Below, piece by piece: positions 52,927-62,361 of a stretch of 64,000 nucleotides of DNA. Numbering within the stretch: the first letter of the stretch is position 1; every line of letters begins with the position of its first letter. The DNA lies in assembly GCA_945873105.1 (NCBI GenBank), contig CAMCBW010000008.1, forward strand, positions 1-64,000. Direction: 5' to 3'. The position numbers were made by a program, and so were the translations under genes. Source of the DNA: Tangfeifania diversioriginum (lineage in GTDB: Bacteria > Bacteroidota > Bacteroidia > Bacteroidales > Prolixibacteraceae). The notes below the pieces were generated by a model, which saw only the letters and a program-made list of their open reading frames with translations, was not told where the DNA came from and did no database searches.

Positions 52927-54357
52927 CTACTTTCGCTGTTTGTACCAATGCGGACCGCAATTCTTAGCGGTTGCCAGCTTAATCAGGGGATCTCCCACCT
53001 TGTCCTGAAAAGCGCCAATCACAGGTTGGCTGCGGTCTCTGCCTGTGATATCCGTGATTACAAAGGGCAGAATCTTTGCTTCCTTGTTGGTTGTAAGTAC
53101 CTCTATACCATGAATTTTACTTCGTTTGGCCTCTCCGTTGACAGATCCCAGTTCAGAGCAAAATCCTTTGCCGTAAATCAGCAGGTTGTTTTCGGTTGCA
53201 ATGCCGCTTCGGTTGTCTGAAGCTACAAAAAGCAAGGATTCTTTGGGGGAATAGACCAGGTTATTGACCAGTAGCGTACTTTCGGGGATCACAGTTCGAC
53301 CTCTGTCATTGGCGCCTGCACAGAAATTCCAGGGCAGACTACAGTCAAGGAAGGTATTGTTGGCCACGATTACATCCTTTACCGGGGCGTATCCGTTGGC
53401 GGGTGAATTTGGTATGGCATTCATGATGGAGAGTGCCGAAAAGAACTCCTCCCCCCTAAGTTGATAGAAGAAATTGTTGTAAATCCGGTGACCTTCGTTG
53501 ATGATGCGGACGCCGCCTGTATTTTTCCTGTTGTTGCCAATAAACCAGTTTCCGGCTACGACGGCACGGTTCCCATGCCGCAAGGTCAGGCAACCTTCAC
53601 ACTCATAAAAGGTGTTGTTCAGATATTGGTTGTCGCACGACTTGTTGGAGATTATTTCAACTTCACCGTTACACTGCTCGAAATAATTGTTGCTGATAAT
53701 GGATGCCGAAACATTGGTACACACATCACTGGTGCCAACACGGATGGTCTCACCCCCGTTGACACCTAGCGCCGGACGATGGCCGAAATAGTTGTACCGG
53801 ATCAAATGGTTATTGCTGGTACTGTTGGCATCGTTCGGCCAGATTACCAGGGTGGTACCCTCGTTGGTTTTTCCGCCAAAATAGCAATACTCTACCCGGT
53901 TGTTTTTGCCCCATAGTTCCACCCAATGATCTGCGGTAGTTTTGGCCGGCTGATTGTATTGGTCGATTACACAGTTGGATAATACTGAGTTGAAGGCATA
54001 CTCCTTGGATCCGGTCCTGAAATCGATCACTGTTTTTTTAAGGGTATAGCCATTGGTAAAAGTCAGTCCTGAGACCCACAGCCATTCACCCGATAACTGC
54101 AGCGACGAAGTTCCTTCCAGGGATACCTTGCCGGGTGTTTCGGCTATCAGGCAGATGTATCGTTCTTTTTCACCTTTGCCTTTAAATGTAAGTTGTACAT
54201 CTTTCCATTTTCCGTTGGATAAAACAATGGTGTCGCCCGCCAGCAACGTTTTGACCATTTTATTGAAACCTGCGACATCATTTACCAGGCTGCTACGGCC
54301 GGAAGCAAAAAGAGCGCACACTGAAAAACATACAACTATCAAAACCTTCAGGTTCAT
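52927..54357 (-). CDS. PL6-family polysaccharide lyase, copy 2
   Basis: The product is 476 residues with a signal peptide ending near ALFASG. The beta-helix starts at MVKTLLAGDTIVLSNGKWKD. The active-site strand CNGEVEIISNK carries Lys239 and CLTLRHG carries Arg260; this 21-residue spacing equals that of chondroitinase B (Lys250, Arg271). Family members cut alginate or dermatan sulfate by beta-elimination. Position just after the SusCD block argues for alginate. It is separated from the lipoprotein gene by a terminator-like hairpin at 54402-54435, so transcription may partly stop before it or use a further promoter. Confidence 0.9.
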   Translation of the reverse strand: MNLKVLIVVCFSVCALFASGRSSLVNDVAGFNKMVKTLLAGDTIVLSNGKWKDVQLTFKGKGEKERYICLIAETPGKVSLEGTSSLQLSGEWLWVSGLTFTNGYTLKKTVIDFRTGSKEYAFNSVLSNCVIDQYNQPAKTTADHWVELWGKNNRVEYCYFGGKTNEGTTLVIWPNDANSTSNNHLIRYNYFGHRPALGVNGGETIRVGTSDVCTNVSASIISNNYFEQCNGEVEIISNKSCDNQYLNNTFYECEGCLTLRHGNRAVVAGNWFIGNNRKNTGGVRIINEGHRIYNNFFYQLRGEEFFSALSIMNAIPNSPANGYAPVKDVIVANNTFLDCSLPWNFCAGANDRGRTVIPESTLLVNNLVYSPKESLLFVASDNRSGIATENNLLIYGKGFCSELGSVNGEAKRSKIHGIEVLTTNKEAKILPFVITDITGRDRSQPVIGAFQDKVGDPLIKLATAKNCGPHWYKQRK

Positions 54358-54401
54358 TGAGTCTCTGATTTTGGCAATCTATTGCCTTGATTTGTTAAAT
54401 G

Positions 54402-54435
54402 AAAAACCACTGCCAGACGTGTTGTCCGGCAGTGG
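54402..54435 (-). terminator. Intrinsic terminator-like hairpin after the lipoprotein gene
   Basis: CCACTGCC-AGAC and GTCC-GGCAGTGG arms (54407-54435) close a stem of about 12 bp around GTGTT with one mismatch. On the minus strand the stem is followed by TTTTTCATTT. It begins only about 10 bases after the stop at 54446. This is the one hairpin in the window that meets both the stem and the T-run criteria. Confidence 0.72.
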
Positions 54436-54445
54436 AAATTATCAA

Positions 54446-55066
54446 TCATTTGATGATTGCCGCATTAAATGTCGCTGTAGCCGTTTTGAGTTTATCAATT
54501 GCCTGAGTGATCTGACGATCAATGGTGGTAGTTGTCGCATCTCTTGTCGTACTTGCGGTCTTAATATCAGCAGTATAAGTGGTCTTAGCTGCCAGCGGTA
54601 CAGTGCCGGGCGTTGTTCCGGCAGGAATACTGGCATTTAGGGTATTGGCTGCAGCAATGGCATCGTTCAGCGGACGTTTGTCGCACAGGTTGATACCGGT
54701 CCAGTATACCTTACCAGGAGCACCTAGTGTTTTATTGCCATCAACAAGTTGAGGAATTGTAACTGTTGGAGAAACAAGCAATGCAGAATCGGCTTTCAAA
54801 ACAGCTAAATAGGCTGCTTTGACCACTGTTAAGGCTGTCTTGGAAACGGCATTCAGCGAGACTGAATAATTTCCCTTGTCGTATCCTACGACACAATTTC
54901 TGACAACAGGCAATTCTGTCATCACAAATGGTTTCATATCAGCAATATACTCGCTGAGAACTTTGGGTGTTACCACTATTTCTCCCTCCTTGGTGCATGC
55001 GCTAAATAGGCCACCGATGTTAAAGGAGAGGAAAAGAAGGAGAATTCTTATTTCTGAGGTTTTCAT
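54446..55066 (-). CDS. Small FIVAR-like lipoprotein
   Basis: The product is 206 residues. LFSAC with Cys at about 24 is a lipobox, so it is a membrane-anchored lipoprotein, probably surface-exposed. The C-terminal half is helical and Ala/Thr-rich: NDAIAAANTLNASIPAG, then TTYTADIKTASTTRDAT and TQAIDKLKTATATFNAAI. This FIVAR-like repeat pattern appears in cell-surface and glycan-binding proteins. No CAZyme family is evident. Its place directly after SusD is that usually held by a SusE/SGBP-type glycan-binding lipoprotein, so it may be the surface glycan-binding protein of this locus. A transcription terminator follows it. Confidence 0.7.
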   Translation of the reverse strand: MKTSEIRILLLFLSFNIGGLFSACTKEGEIVVTPKVLSEYIADMKPFVMTELPVVRNCVVGYDKGNYSVSLNAVSKTALTVVKAAYLAVLKADSALLVSPTVTIPQLVDGNKTLGAPGKVYWTGINLCDKRPLNDAIAAANTLNASIPAGTTPGTVPLAAKTTYTADIKTASTTRDATTTTIDRQITQAIDKLKTATATFNAAIIK

Positions 55067-55084
55067 ATTCTGAATTCTAATATA

Positions 55085-56659
55085 TTAATAATCTGCATTT
55101 TGAGGAATTTTCAACTTGTCGTTTGAGTCGATTTCCTGTTGAGGAATCGGAAGCAGCAGACGGCCGGTTGTAAAATAATTGACGGTAGGCGGTACAATTG
55201 GATTGTACAAAGAGTACAATATAGCCCAATCAGTAACAAAAACACTTGTTTTGAGGATGCCGATTGCTTTTTCCGGATCGCCATAGGAAGTATTCATCCG
55301 TAACAGATCAAACCAGCGTTGATTTTCATAGAAAAATTCGAGGCGTCTCTCCTGGTATACGGCATCGAGCGCAGCGGTTGGTGAGGCAAACGAAGCAAGC
55401 GGAGCCATTCCGGCACGAACCCTGATTTTATTTACATCGTTGTGAGCAGTCGCAAAATTTCCATCCTGGGCCATTATTTCTGCATGCAATAATACGATAT
55501 CCGCATAGCGCAATACGATCCAGTCATTTTCGGATTGATTGGCCTGGGTCATGTTGGGGTCAATGTATTTCGATGGATAATAAATAGTCGTTGTTGCATT
55601 TTTTACGTAGATCTTGTAGGAGGTAGTGGTACGGTTATCCAGCGGATTGGAGGAGGCAAGTTTGACAAATTCAGGTGTAGGATTCTGGTGCCCACCGGGA
55701 GTTCCGACTTTCAGAAACAGGTTAGCCGTACCATCCGGTGAAAAAAGTGTCCAGTAGGGAGATCCGATTCCAGTTGATCCGCCCAAATAGCGTACTGCGA
55801 AGATGATTTCCTTGTTCATCTCATTGGAGATATCAAATATTGAGGCAAAAGGAGTGAGTGGAGTGCCGGCCACTGTGATTCCTGTGGTCAGTAAGTTGTG
55901 CTGGTTCGAATTGATGATCTCTTCCAGCAACCCTTTGGCCAGAGCCAAATTGGATGATCCTCCGAGTGTCATGTATGCCTTTGCCAGCAGACCCTTGGCG
56001 GCCCATTTGGTCACTCTACCCAGGTCACTTGAGGAGGAGTAGGAAGAGGGCAATTGAGCGGCTGCCTTGGTTAAATCAGGAATAATGATGTCTTTGTAAA
56101 TCTCTGCGACGGGTCGGCGATCGTAGGTTTTTGCCTCATCCAGCGTCACTACCTTGGTGATTTTAAACATATCCCCCCATAAAACAGTCAGGGTGTAATA
56201 ATGGTAACCGCGCATCAGCAGTAATTCACCTTCGTATTGTGCACGTTTTGTTTCCTGGGTCACATAAGGCTGGCCAGGGGCTACAGACGGGAGGATAGAG
56301 TTGATGTTCATGATATTCTGGAAGTATTTGTACCAGAAATTGTAGAGTGTCGGTTGACTCGTTGGTGTACGGAAAAATTTGATGTCGGTCAGGTCAACGC
56401 GTGGCTGTGAGCCTGTTCCAGTGCTGTTGACACAACCATTGTCACTTCTGTTCTCGGTAAAACGCCATTCGTCGGTCAGTATATTTGCCATTCCGGCATA
56501 ACAGCCGATGATCCCCTCGTTGATGGTCATCTGGTCTTTGTAGAAGCCATCCTGAACCAGTTTTGACTGAGGCTCCTCCACGATAAACTCCTGACAGGAG
56601 GCGAGCAGAATCAAGACTGATAAGGAGAGGAGGATTCTATGTATGTTCTTCATTTTCAT
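55085..56659 (-). CDS. susD: SusD-like glycan-binding lipoprotein
   Basis: I place the start at ATG 56659 (MKMKNIHR), giving 524 residues; ATG 56653 is also possible, and the longer frame to 56704 would need TTG. LILLASCQEF is a lipobox. TPR-type helices (TKRAQYEGELLLMRGYHYYT, KWAAKGLLAKAYMTLGG) and the C-terminal block (YADIVLLHAEIMAQDGN, YQERRLEFFYENQRWFDL) are typical SusD. SusD-like proteins cap the SusC barrel and deliver oligosaccharides to it. It is the only SusD gene in the window. Alginate oligomers are the likely cargo, from its neighbours only. Confidence 0.95.
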   Translation of the reverse strand: MKMKNIHRILLSLSVLILLASCQEFIVEEPQSKLVQDGFYKDQMTINEGIIGCYAGMANILTDEWRFTENRSDNGCVNSTGTGSQPRVDLTDIKFFRTPTSQPTLYNFWYKYFQNIMNINSILPSVAPGQPYVTQETKRAQYEGELLLMRGYHYYTLTVLWGDMFKITKVVTLDEAKTYDRRPVAEIYKDIIIPDLTKAAAQLPSSYSSSSDLGRVTKWAAKGLLAKAYMTLGGSSNLALAKGLLEEIINSNQHNLLTTGITVAGTPLTPFASIFDISNEMNKEIIFAVRYLGGSTGIGSPYWTLFSPDGTANLFLKVGTPGGHQNPTPEFVKLASSNPLDNRTTTSYKIYVKNATTTIYYPSKYIDPNMTQANQSENDWIVLRYADIVLLHAEIMAQDGNFATAHNDVNKIRVRAGMAPLASFASPTAALDAVYQERRLEFFYENQRWFDLLRMNTSYGDPEKAIGILKTSVFVTDWAILYSLYNPIVPPTVNYFTTGRLLLPIPQQEIDSNDKLKIPQNADY

Positions 56660-56704
56660 TTTCAGTGTATTTAAAATTCGCTTAACAGAGTTATAAAAAT
56701 TCAA

Positions 56705-59700
56705 TTAGAAGTTAATATCAACTCCAAGAATGAAGGATTTTGTAAGCGGGTAGGTGCCCCGCTGGTATCCTCCAACCAAAGGGAAGGCATCGGAGTAAGG
56801 ACCTGAGGTAAATCTTGCCTCAGGGTTAACTCCTTTGTAGTCAGACCCCATGAGGTAAAAGAGGTTGGTAGCAGAGAAATAGGCCCTGATGCTGCTGAGT
56901 TTGATCTTTTTTGAGATGACATCTGGAAGTTTATAGCCGAATGTCAGGTCACGAAGCGATAGGTAGGAGGCATCCTGCATCACATAGTCTGTGAGGCAAA
57001 GGTCGCCTCCAGAGGTAGTCTTGTCAAAAGTGGTCTTGCTGTCGCCGGGGAAGGAGGGACTTACCCAACGGTTCTCCAGGTAGTTGGCTACCGTACGCAG
57101 TGTCTCGTTGTAATTCATGTTGCCATCAATGATCTTGCCTCCCTGGACTCCCTGAATCAGGAAGCTTAAATCGAAATCACGGTAGGTGAACAGGTTGGTG
57201 ATACCATAGGTGAAATCAGGGAATGGACTTCCTAGAATGATTCGGTCATCCGGATTGATGGTATTGTCGCCATTGGTATTCACGACTTTCAATCCTCCTA
57301 CGAGTGGTGGATATTTGGTGTAAATGAACGGTTTACCATTTTGGTCAACGACAGCCTTTGCGGCCGCCACTTCCTCAAAGGTGGTCCAGACACCATCGCT
57401 CTTGTACCCATAGTATTGAATCGCAGGTTGTCCGACAATGGCCCTGTAGACCTCACTTCTCTCCCCAAAGTTATCCTGGTAAGTTTTGTCACCATAACTC
57501 TTCAAGGTGTTTTTGTTGGTAGAGAAGTTGGCGGTTGTTTTCCACGTGAAATCCTTCTTGATAATGTTGGTGGTGCTCAATTCAATTTCAACTCCCTGGT
57601 TGTTTACCTTTCCGATGTTGTTCCAGAAGGTCTGGTGACCGGTAATGTACATGGCAGGTTGCTGCAGCAGCAATTGAATGGTATTGGCAGTGTAGTATTC
57701 AGCCGAAATATTCACCCTGCTTTTGAACATTCCCAGATCGATCCCGAAATTGAATTCCTGCGTCTGTTCCCAGGTGATATTTGGATTGCCAATAAATGGA
57801 TCCGAAGCAGCCATCCCCGGCACCAGGGTTCCGTTACCCGAACCAGTCACATAATTGGAGGTGTTCAGCGCATTCAGATAGGAATACTGGGGAATACTGT
57901 TGTTCCCGGTCAATCCATAACTGGCCCGCAACTTCAGGTTGTTGAGCCAGTCATATTTCTTCAGGAATTTCTCCTCTGAAGCGCGCCAGCCCAAAGAGGC
58001 GGCCGGGAAGGTTCCCCATTTGTTGCCTTCTGCAAATTTTGAACTGCCGTCAGCACGCAAACTGGCGGAAAGCAGGTATTTCCCTTTATAGGCATAGGTC
58101 ATACGGGCGATGTAAGAGATCAGTGCTTCTGTATAGTAGAAGGAAGTTGTCCCGTTTGCAGCAGGACTATCCAGGATCAAAGCAGAGGCAAGATTGAATG
58201 ACAACAGGTCGTCTGTTGGGAAGTTGGTTCCCACCATCTGGTTGAATTTGTCATCCGTCTTTTGCAGGGTAAAACCAAGCAACCCGGAAAATTCATGAGA
58301 CCCCTTTTCCTTTGTGTAATTCAGGGTATTTTCAGACAACAACTCCGAGTGCAAAGTCATCTGGCGGGTCAATGTATTTGGATTCCCTGATTTGTTGGCA
58401 GAGGTCTTTTGTTTCATGTTGTACTCCCTGTACTGGACATAGGCCCCGTTGGAAGTTTTGAACTGCAAGCCGGGCAGAATCTTAATGGTCAGATAGGCAT
58501 TGCTCTGCAAACGGTAGTCCTCGGTGCTGATGTCCGTCCGTTCGTTGATTGAAGTCGGGTTTTGGGCGGATGACCCGGAAAGACTGGCGCTCGGAATGTC
58601 CCAGATTTCACCGTTTAATCCAACTCCTGAAATGTTTACTGCCGAGAAATCACCTGCCATGGCATAATCGCCAGCCACTTTTCCTGTCAGTGCAGCTGTG
58701 GCGGCATTGTGACGAACCGGTAACCAGGAGGAACTCCGGGAAACTTCCGATATACCGACTGCGGGTTTCGTCTGTTTGCTATAAGTTGGTGAAAGATTGA
58801 ATCCTATGGAGACCGCCTTTGATAAATTGATGTCCAGTTTGGCCAGGAAGTTGTACTTGTCATAATTGCTATACCTGGCAATACCATCTTCCGCATTGTA
58901 AGTGCCAGATATGTAGTATTTAATCTCTTTGTTTCCTCCCGAAGCGCTCAATTGATAGTTCTGGATAGAACCCCGATCGCGCATCACCTCATCCATCCAG
59001 TTGGTAGGTTGATCGAGGTAGTATTTTGTCAACAGCCAGGCAGCTTTGTCTGCATCGGCCGACAAGTTGAACTTCATGGTAGCTGTAGTCCCATCTACCT
59101 TTGGATCCTGCATACGCATGGCTGCCTCGTCCCACTGAAGCTGCACGTATTGGTCGTTGTTTAGAATCTCAGGAAGCTTTAGGGCTGTCCGGGGACCAGC
59201 ATACATTTTGAAGTTGTATTTGGGTTTGATGCTGTTTCCACTTTTGGTGGTAATGAGAATTACGCCGCCTGAAGCCCGGGAGCCGTACATGGCAGCTGAT
59301 GCAGCGTCCTTAAGTACCTCGATCGATTCTACGTTTCCCATACTGACGGATGACAATCCATCAGGTATTGGAAATCCGTCTACCACCACCAGTGGTTCAA
59401 CGGCAGCACTAATCGAGCCCATTCCGCGTACGCGGATCACGGCAGATTCGCCTGCCATTGGATCGAGCTGCTGGACAGTGACGCCGGCCAATTTTCCCTG
59501 GAGAGCCTGGCTAACGCCGGAAACCGGAATTTCATCCAATCCTTCACTCTTCAACGTCGCGACGGAACCGGTTAAATGCGATTTCTTCTGGGTACCGTAG
59601 CCGATTACTACCACCTCATCGATATTTTTGACCTCCTCTGCCATTACTGCATCCACCACACTCTTGTTTCCTACCGGAAGTTCAGTGACCCTGTATCCGA

Positions 59701-60022
59701 TGAAGGAGAAAGTCAAGGTATTGCTTCCCTTTGGCAGGGCAATCGAATAGGTGCCATCAGCGGCAGAAACGACTCCTGTAGTTGTTCCTTTCACCACAAT
59801 GGTAACGCCTGGAAGGGGCGAGCCATTTTCATCAATGACTTTGCCGGTTATTTGCTTCTGTTGAGAAGCTCCGGATGGAGACTGGCCTGGTTCCTTTGGC
59901 GAACCAGCCTGTACTGTGGCGTAGCTGAACAGTACAATCAGCAAAACCATAAGGCTGGGTAACCTGAAATTGCTGAAATGATGACTGCGTTGATAGTTAC
60001 ATCTTTCTTCTTTTTTTTCCAT
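56705..60022 (-). CDS. susC: SusC-like TonB-dependent outer-membrane transporter
   Basis: The product is 1105 residues. After an export signal ending near TVQAG comes a carboxypeptidase-regulatory-like domain (ITGKVIDENGSPLPGVTIVV), a TonB box region (NIDEVVVIGYGTQKK), the plug (GKLAGVTVQQL, IRVRGMGSI, IEVLKDAASAAMYGSRASGG) and a 22-strand beta-barrel ending FILGVDINF. It imports oligosaccharides across the outer membrane with SusD, energised by TonB. It starts about 180 bases after the SDR gene and ends 45 bases before SusD. It is the sole TonB-dependent transporter here despite the many enzymes. Confidence 0.97.
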   Translation of the reverse strand: MEKKEERCNYQRSHHFSNFRLPSLMVLLIVLFSYATVQAGSPKEPGQSPSGASQQKQITGKVIDENGSPLPGVTIVVKGTTTGVVSAADGTYSIALPKGSNTLTFSFIGYRVTELPVGNKSVVDAVMAEEVKNIDEVVVIGYGTQKKSHLTGSVATLKSEGLDEIPVSGVSQALQGKLAGVTVQQLDPMAGESAVIRVRGMGSISAAVEPLVVVDGFPIPDGLSSVSMGNVESIEVLKDAASAAMYGSRASGGVILITTKSGNSIKPKYNFKMYAGPRTALKLPEILNNDQYVQLQWDEAAMRMQDPKVDGTTATMKFNLSADADKAAWLLTKYYLDQPTNWMDEVMRDRGSIQNYQLSASGGNKEIKYYISGTYNAEDGIARYSNYDKYNFLAKLDINLSKAVSIGFNLSPTYSKQTKPAVGISEVSRSSSWLPVRHNAATAALTGKVAGDYAMAGDFSAVNISGVGLNGEIWDIPSASLSGSSAQNPTSINERTDISTEDYRLQSNAYLTIKILPGLQFKTSNGAYVQYREYNMKQKTSANKSGNPNTLTRQMTLHSELLSENTLNYTKEKGSHEFSGLLGFTLQKTDDKFNQMVGTNFPTDDLLSFNLASALILDSPAANGTTSFYYTEALISYIARMTYAYKGKYLLSASLRADGSSKFAEGNKWGTFPAASLGWRASEEKFLKKYDWLNNLKLRASYGLTGNNSIPQYSYLNALNTSNYVTGSGNGTLVPGMAASDPFIGNPNITWEQTQEFNFGIDLGMFKSRVNISAEYYTANTIQLLLQQPAMYITGHQTFWNNIGKVNNQGVEIELSTTNIIKKDFTWKTTANFSTNKNTLKSYGDKTYQDNFGERSEVYRAIVGQPAIQYYGYKSDGVWTTFEEVAAAKAVVDQNGKPFIYTKYPPLVGGLKVVNTNGDNTINPDDRIILGSPFPDFTYGITNLFTYRDFDLSFLIQGVQGGKIIDGNMNYNETLRTVANYLENRWVSPSFPGDSKTTFDKTTSGGDLCLTDYVMQDASYLSLRDLTFGYKLPDVISKKIKLSSIRAYFSATNLFYLMGSDYKGVNPEARFTSGPYSDAFPLVGGYQRGTYPLTKSFILGVDINF

Positions 60023-60122
60023 GTTGTTTTTGTTTATTTGGAGATTGCTTTGGTATTAGCTGGTCGAAATGAAACAATACCTTTTAGTTTGTCGTGCTAA
60101 GTTAAGGTTCCCTTCTGTCTTT

Positions 60123-60136
60123 GATTATCAATTATC
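60123..60136 (-). promoter_or_regulatory. Shared upstream motif, copy 2
   Basis: GATTATCAATTATC lies about 100 bases upstream of the SusC start, in the 60023-60206 gap. It is 13/14 identical to 52795-52808. No exact TAnnTTTG -7 box could be placed next to it. Confidence 0.3.
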
Positions 60137-60206
60137 ATTCATTCTCTTGAAGAGATAGTTCGAATTTGATTGTTTTGATGCTTATGAACATTATTGACAC
60201 GCCATT

Positions 60207-60959
60207 TCAGGAGAAATACAATCCACCGTTGATATCCACATTCAACCCGGTCAGGAAGGTGGCTTCGTCAGAAGCCAGGTAAGCGACCAGGTCTGCTACT
60301 TCCATGGCATTTCCCTCTCTTCTGAGTGGTGTGCCGGCAGCCACTTTTTCACGAACTTCATCCTTGGTGAAGCGGTCGTGGAAGGAGGTGGCGATCATGC
60401 CCGGCGCCACTGCGTTGACACGTATATTCTTTGGACCCAATTCTTTGGCCATGGAACGGGTGAAAGTCATTACCGCACCTTTGGCTGTGGCATAGGCCGA
60501 AGCCCCGGGTCCACCGCCATCGCGCCCGGCTTGTGAAGAAAAGTTGATAATGGAACTACCCGGTGGCATGTGGGGTACAGCCTCACGGGTGGTCAGGAAT
60601 ACAGATTTGACATTGACGGTCATCAAAAAGTCCCAGAACTCCTCTTCCATTTCGGTGATCAGGTGGCGGCCGACAAGCCCGCCAACCACATTTACCAATA
60701 CATCGACCGATCCGGTATAAGCGGACAAAGACTTCTGGATGAGATTTTTTACCTCTCCGGCCTTGGTCATATCTCCCTGAACTGCGATGGCTGTACCACC
60801 GGCATCCTTAATCATTTGCAGCGTTTCGGCTGCATCACCTTCATTGTCAAAATAGTTGACAACGACCTTTGCCCCTTCGGCGGCAAGTTTTAACGATACC
60901 TGACGGCCAATATCTCTTGCGCCGCCTGTGACAATTGCTACTTTTCCTGATAATCTCAT
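60207..60959 (-). CDS. SDR oxidoreductase, probable DEH (unsaturated uronate) reductase
   Basis: The product is 250 residues with no signal peptide, so it is cytoplasmic. The cofactor motif is TGGARDIG at about residue 11 (TGxxxGxG with an Asp for the second Gly), then NVVGG for the NNAG position. Catalytic residues are Ser in NFSSQAGRD, Tyr156 and Lys160 in AYATAK. In alginate loci such SDRs reduce 4-deoxy-L-erythro-5-hexoseulose uronate to 2-keto-3-deoxy-gluconate. Position next to the MFS transporter and the KdgF-like cupin supports this. NADH or NADPH preference cannot be judged. Confidence 0.87.
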   Translation of the reverse strand: MRLSGKVAIVTGGARDIGRQVSLKLAAEGAKVVVNYFDNEGDAAETLQMIKDAGGTAIAVQGDMTKAGEVKNLIQKSLSAYTGSVDVLVNVVGGLVGRHLITEMEEEFWDFLMTVNVKSVFLTTREAVPHMPPGSSIINFSSQAGRDGGGPGASAYATAKGAVMTFTRSMAKELGPKNIRVNAVAPGMIATSFHDRFTKDEVREKVAAGTPLRREGNAMEVADLVAYLASDEATFLTGLNVDINGGLYFS

Positions 60960-60997
60960 CTGATTAATTTTTTGTTGATTATTTTAAGTTTGTGTTT

Positions 60998-61051
60998 CGC
61001 AAAGCACGCATGGAAACGCAAAGAGGAAGGTTCTTTTTTGCATTTCCCTGC
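60998..61051. repeat. CGCAAAG-type repeat, degenerate hairpin
   Basis: CGCAAAGCACGCATGGAAACGCAAAG (60998-61023) faces an imperfect mirror TTTTTTGCATTTCCCTGCATC (61034-61054). It matches the arms at 18162-18232. It lies between the MFS gene and the SDR gene. No clear T-run follows. Confidence 0.55.
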
Positions 61052-61092
61052 ATCTTTCCTTGTTTAATTTTCAAAGTGAATTCGATGGTGAA

Positions 61093-62361
61093 TTATTTTT
61101 CCTGCACTGGCCCTATTTTTTTGGCTAACAAATAGATGGAGCCAATTCCAAGCGGAACGAATGCCGCAATCATGATAAAGATGGGGATGTAGGATATTTT
61201 GGAGATGACCGGTACCATAAAATTCATCATGATTACCGCAAAGACTCCCACTGTTCCGCCCAATCCTGCCAGTGAACCAACCGATTTCCCGTAAAAAAGA
61301 TCACTTGGAATGGTCTGGATGTTGCCGATTACGAATTGAAATCCGAACAGTACCCCGGCCACGATCAAAACAAATTTGAGCGGTGTGTCTGCCGCAAGGA
61401 TGGTTGTGACCAGGCCCAGAAACATGATTACGCCGCCAATGGTGATGGCCGTCTTCCTTGCCTTGTTGATGCTGGCACCATTCGAAATCATCCGACCGGA
61501 GAAATAGCCGCCGCTGATGCTTCCGATAGCGGCACCAACATAGGGAAACCATGCAAAGAGTCCGATTTGCTTGACATCAAATCCATAAACATCTGCCAGG
61601 TAAAGAGGCATCCAGCCAACGAACAGCCACCAGATTGGCTCCAGGAAGAGACGGGATATTAACACCGCCCACGATTCCCTGAAAGAGAGGATCTGTTTAA
61701 GGCTTAAAGCTTTTTGGTGTTGCGCTGCGGCTTCCTTCTGGTGCTGACCGGCAACGATGTAATCCTGCTCTTTTTGAGTGATCCAGGGATGTTTGGAAGG
61801 TACGGCCTTGTTAATCAGCAGCCACGGAACAATCCACAGAATGCCGAAAGATCCGACGATCATAAAGGTAATCCGCCACCCAAATGCTGCCCAAAGCATG
61901 GCAATCAATGGGGGAGCAATAACAGAGCCAATGGAGGCTCCGGCATTGAACATCCCCTGGGCAATGGCGCGTTCCTTGATTGGAAACCACTCCGCGTTGC
62001 TTTTGGCTGCACCCGGCCAGTTGCCGGCCTCGCCCAGTCCAAGAGTTACCCTGAAAAAGCTGAAGGAGAGAATTCCCCTTGCGAAGGAGTGCATGAAGGA
62101 GGAGACACCCCAAAGGGCAATCGCAATCACATACCCCATCCGGGTACCAACCTTGTCAAACAGTCGGCCCGAAATCAGTTGTCCGACGGCATAGGCCGTC
62201 ATGAATACATTCAGGATAATGGCATAATCGTTTTTCGACATGCCAAGGTCCTTCGAGATGCTCGGCCACATGATCGCCAAGGTACTTCTGTCAATGTAAT
62301 TGATCACAGTTGCCAATCCGATCAGTCCGATAATAGTCCAGCGCAAGCCCTTTATCTTCAT
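61093..62361 (-). CDS. MFS transporter, hexuronate/ACS family
   Basis: The product is 422 residues with 12 predicted membrane helices. The N-terminal region has NYIDRSTLAIMWPSI, the ACS-family signature around helix 1, and GRLFDKVGTRMG is the MFS motif A. A conserved RVTLGLGEAGNWPGAAKSNAEWFP block matches ExuT-like hexuronate and sugar-acid transporters. It probably imports monomeric uronates or unsaturated monosaccharides into the cytoplasm across the inner membrane. It is preceded by the paired-arm leader at 62362-62451 and follows the KdgF-like gene. Confidence 0.9.
   Translation of the reverse strand: MKIKGLRWTIIGLIGLATVINYIDRSTLAIMWPSISKDLGMSKNDYAIILNVFMTAYAVGQLISGRLFDKVGTRMGYVIAIALWGVSSFMHSFARGILSFSFFRVTLGLGEAGNWPGAAKSNAEWFPIKERAIAQGMFNAGASIGSVIAPPLIAMLWAAFGWRITFMIVGSFGILWIVPWLLINKAVPSKHPWITQKEQDYIVAGQHQKEAAAQHQKALSLKQILSFRESWAVLISRLFLEPIWWLFVGWMPLYLADVYGFDVKQIGLFAWFPYVGAAIGSISGGYFSGRMISNGASINKARKTAITIGGVIMFLGLVTTILAADTPLKFVLIVAGVLFGFQFVIGNIQTIPSDLFYGKSVGSLAGLGGTVGVFAVIMMNFMVPVISKISYIPIFIMIAAFVPLGIGSIYLLAKKIGPVQEK

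Noticed and set aside
56660-56704. SusD start upstream of 56659
   Set aside because: It would begin at TTG; ATG 56659 or 56653 places the lipobox at the usual distance.
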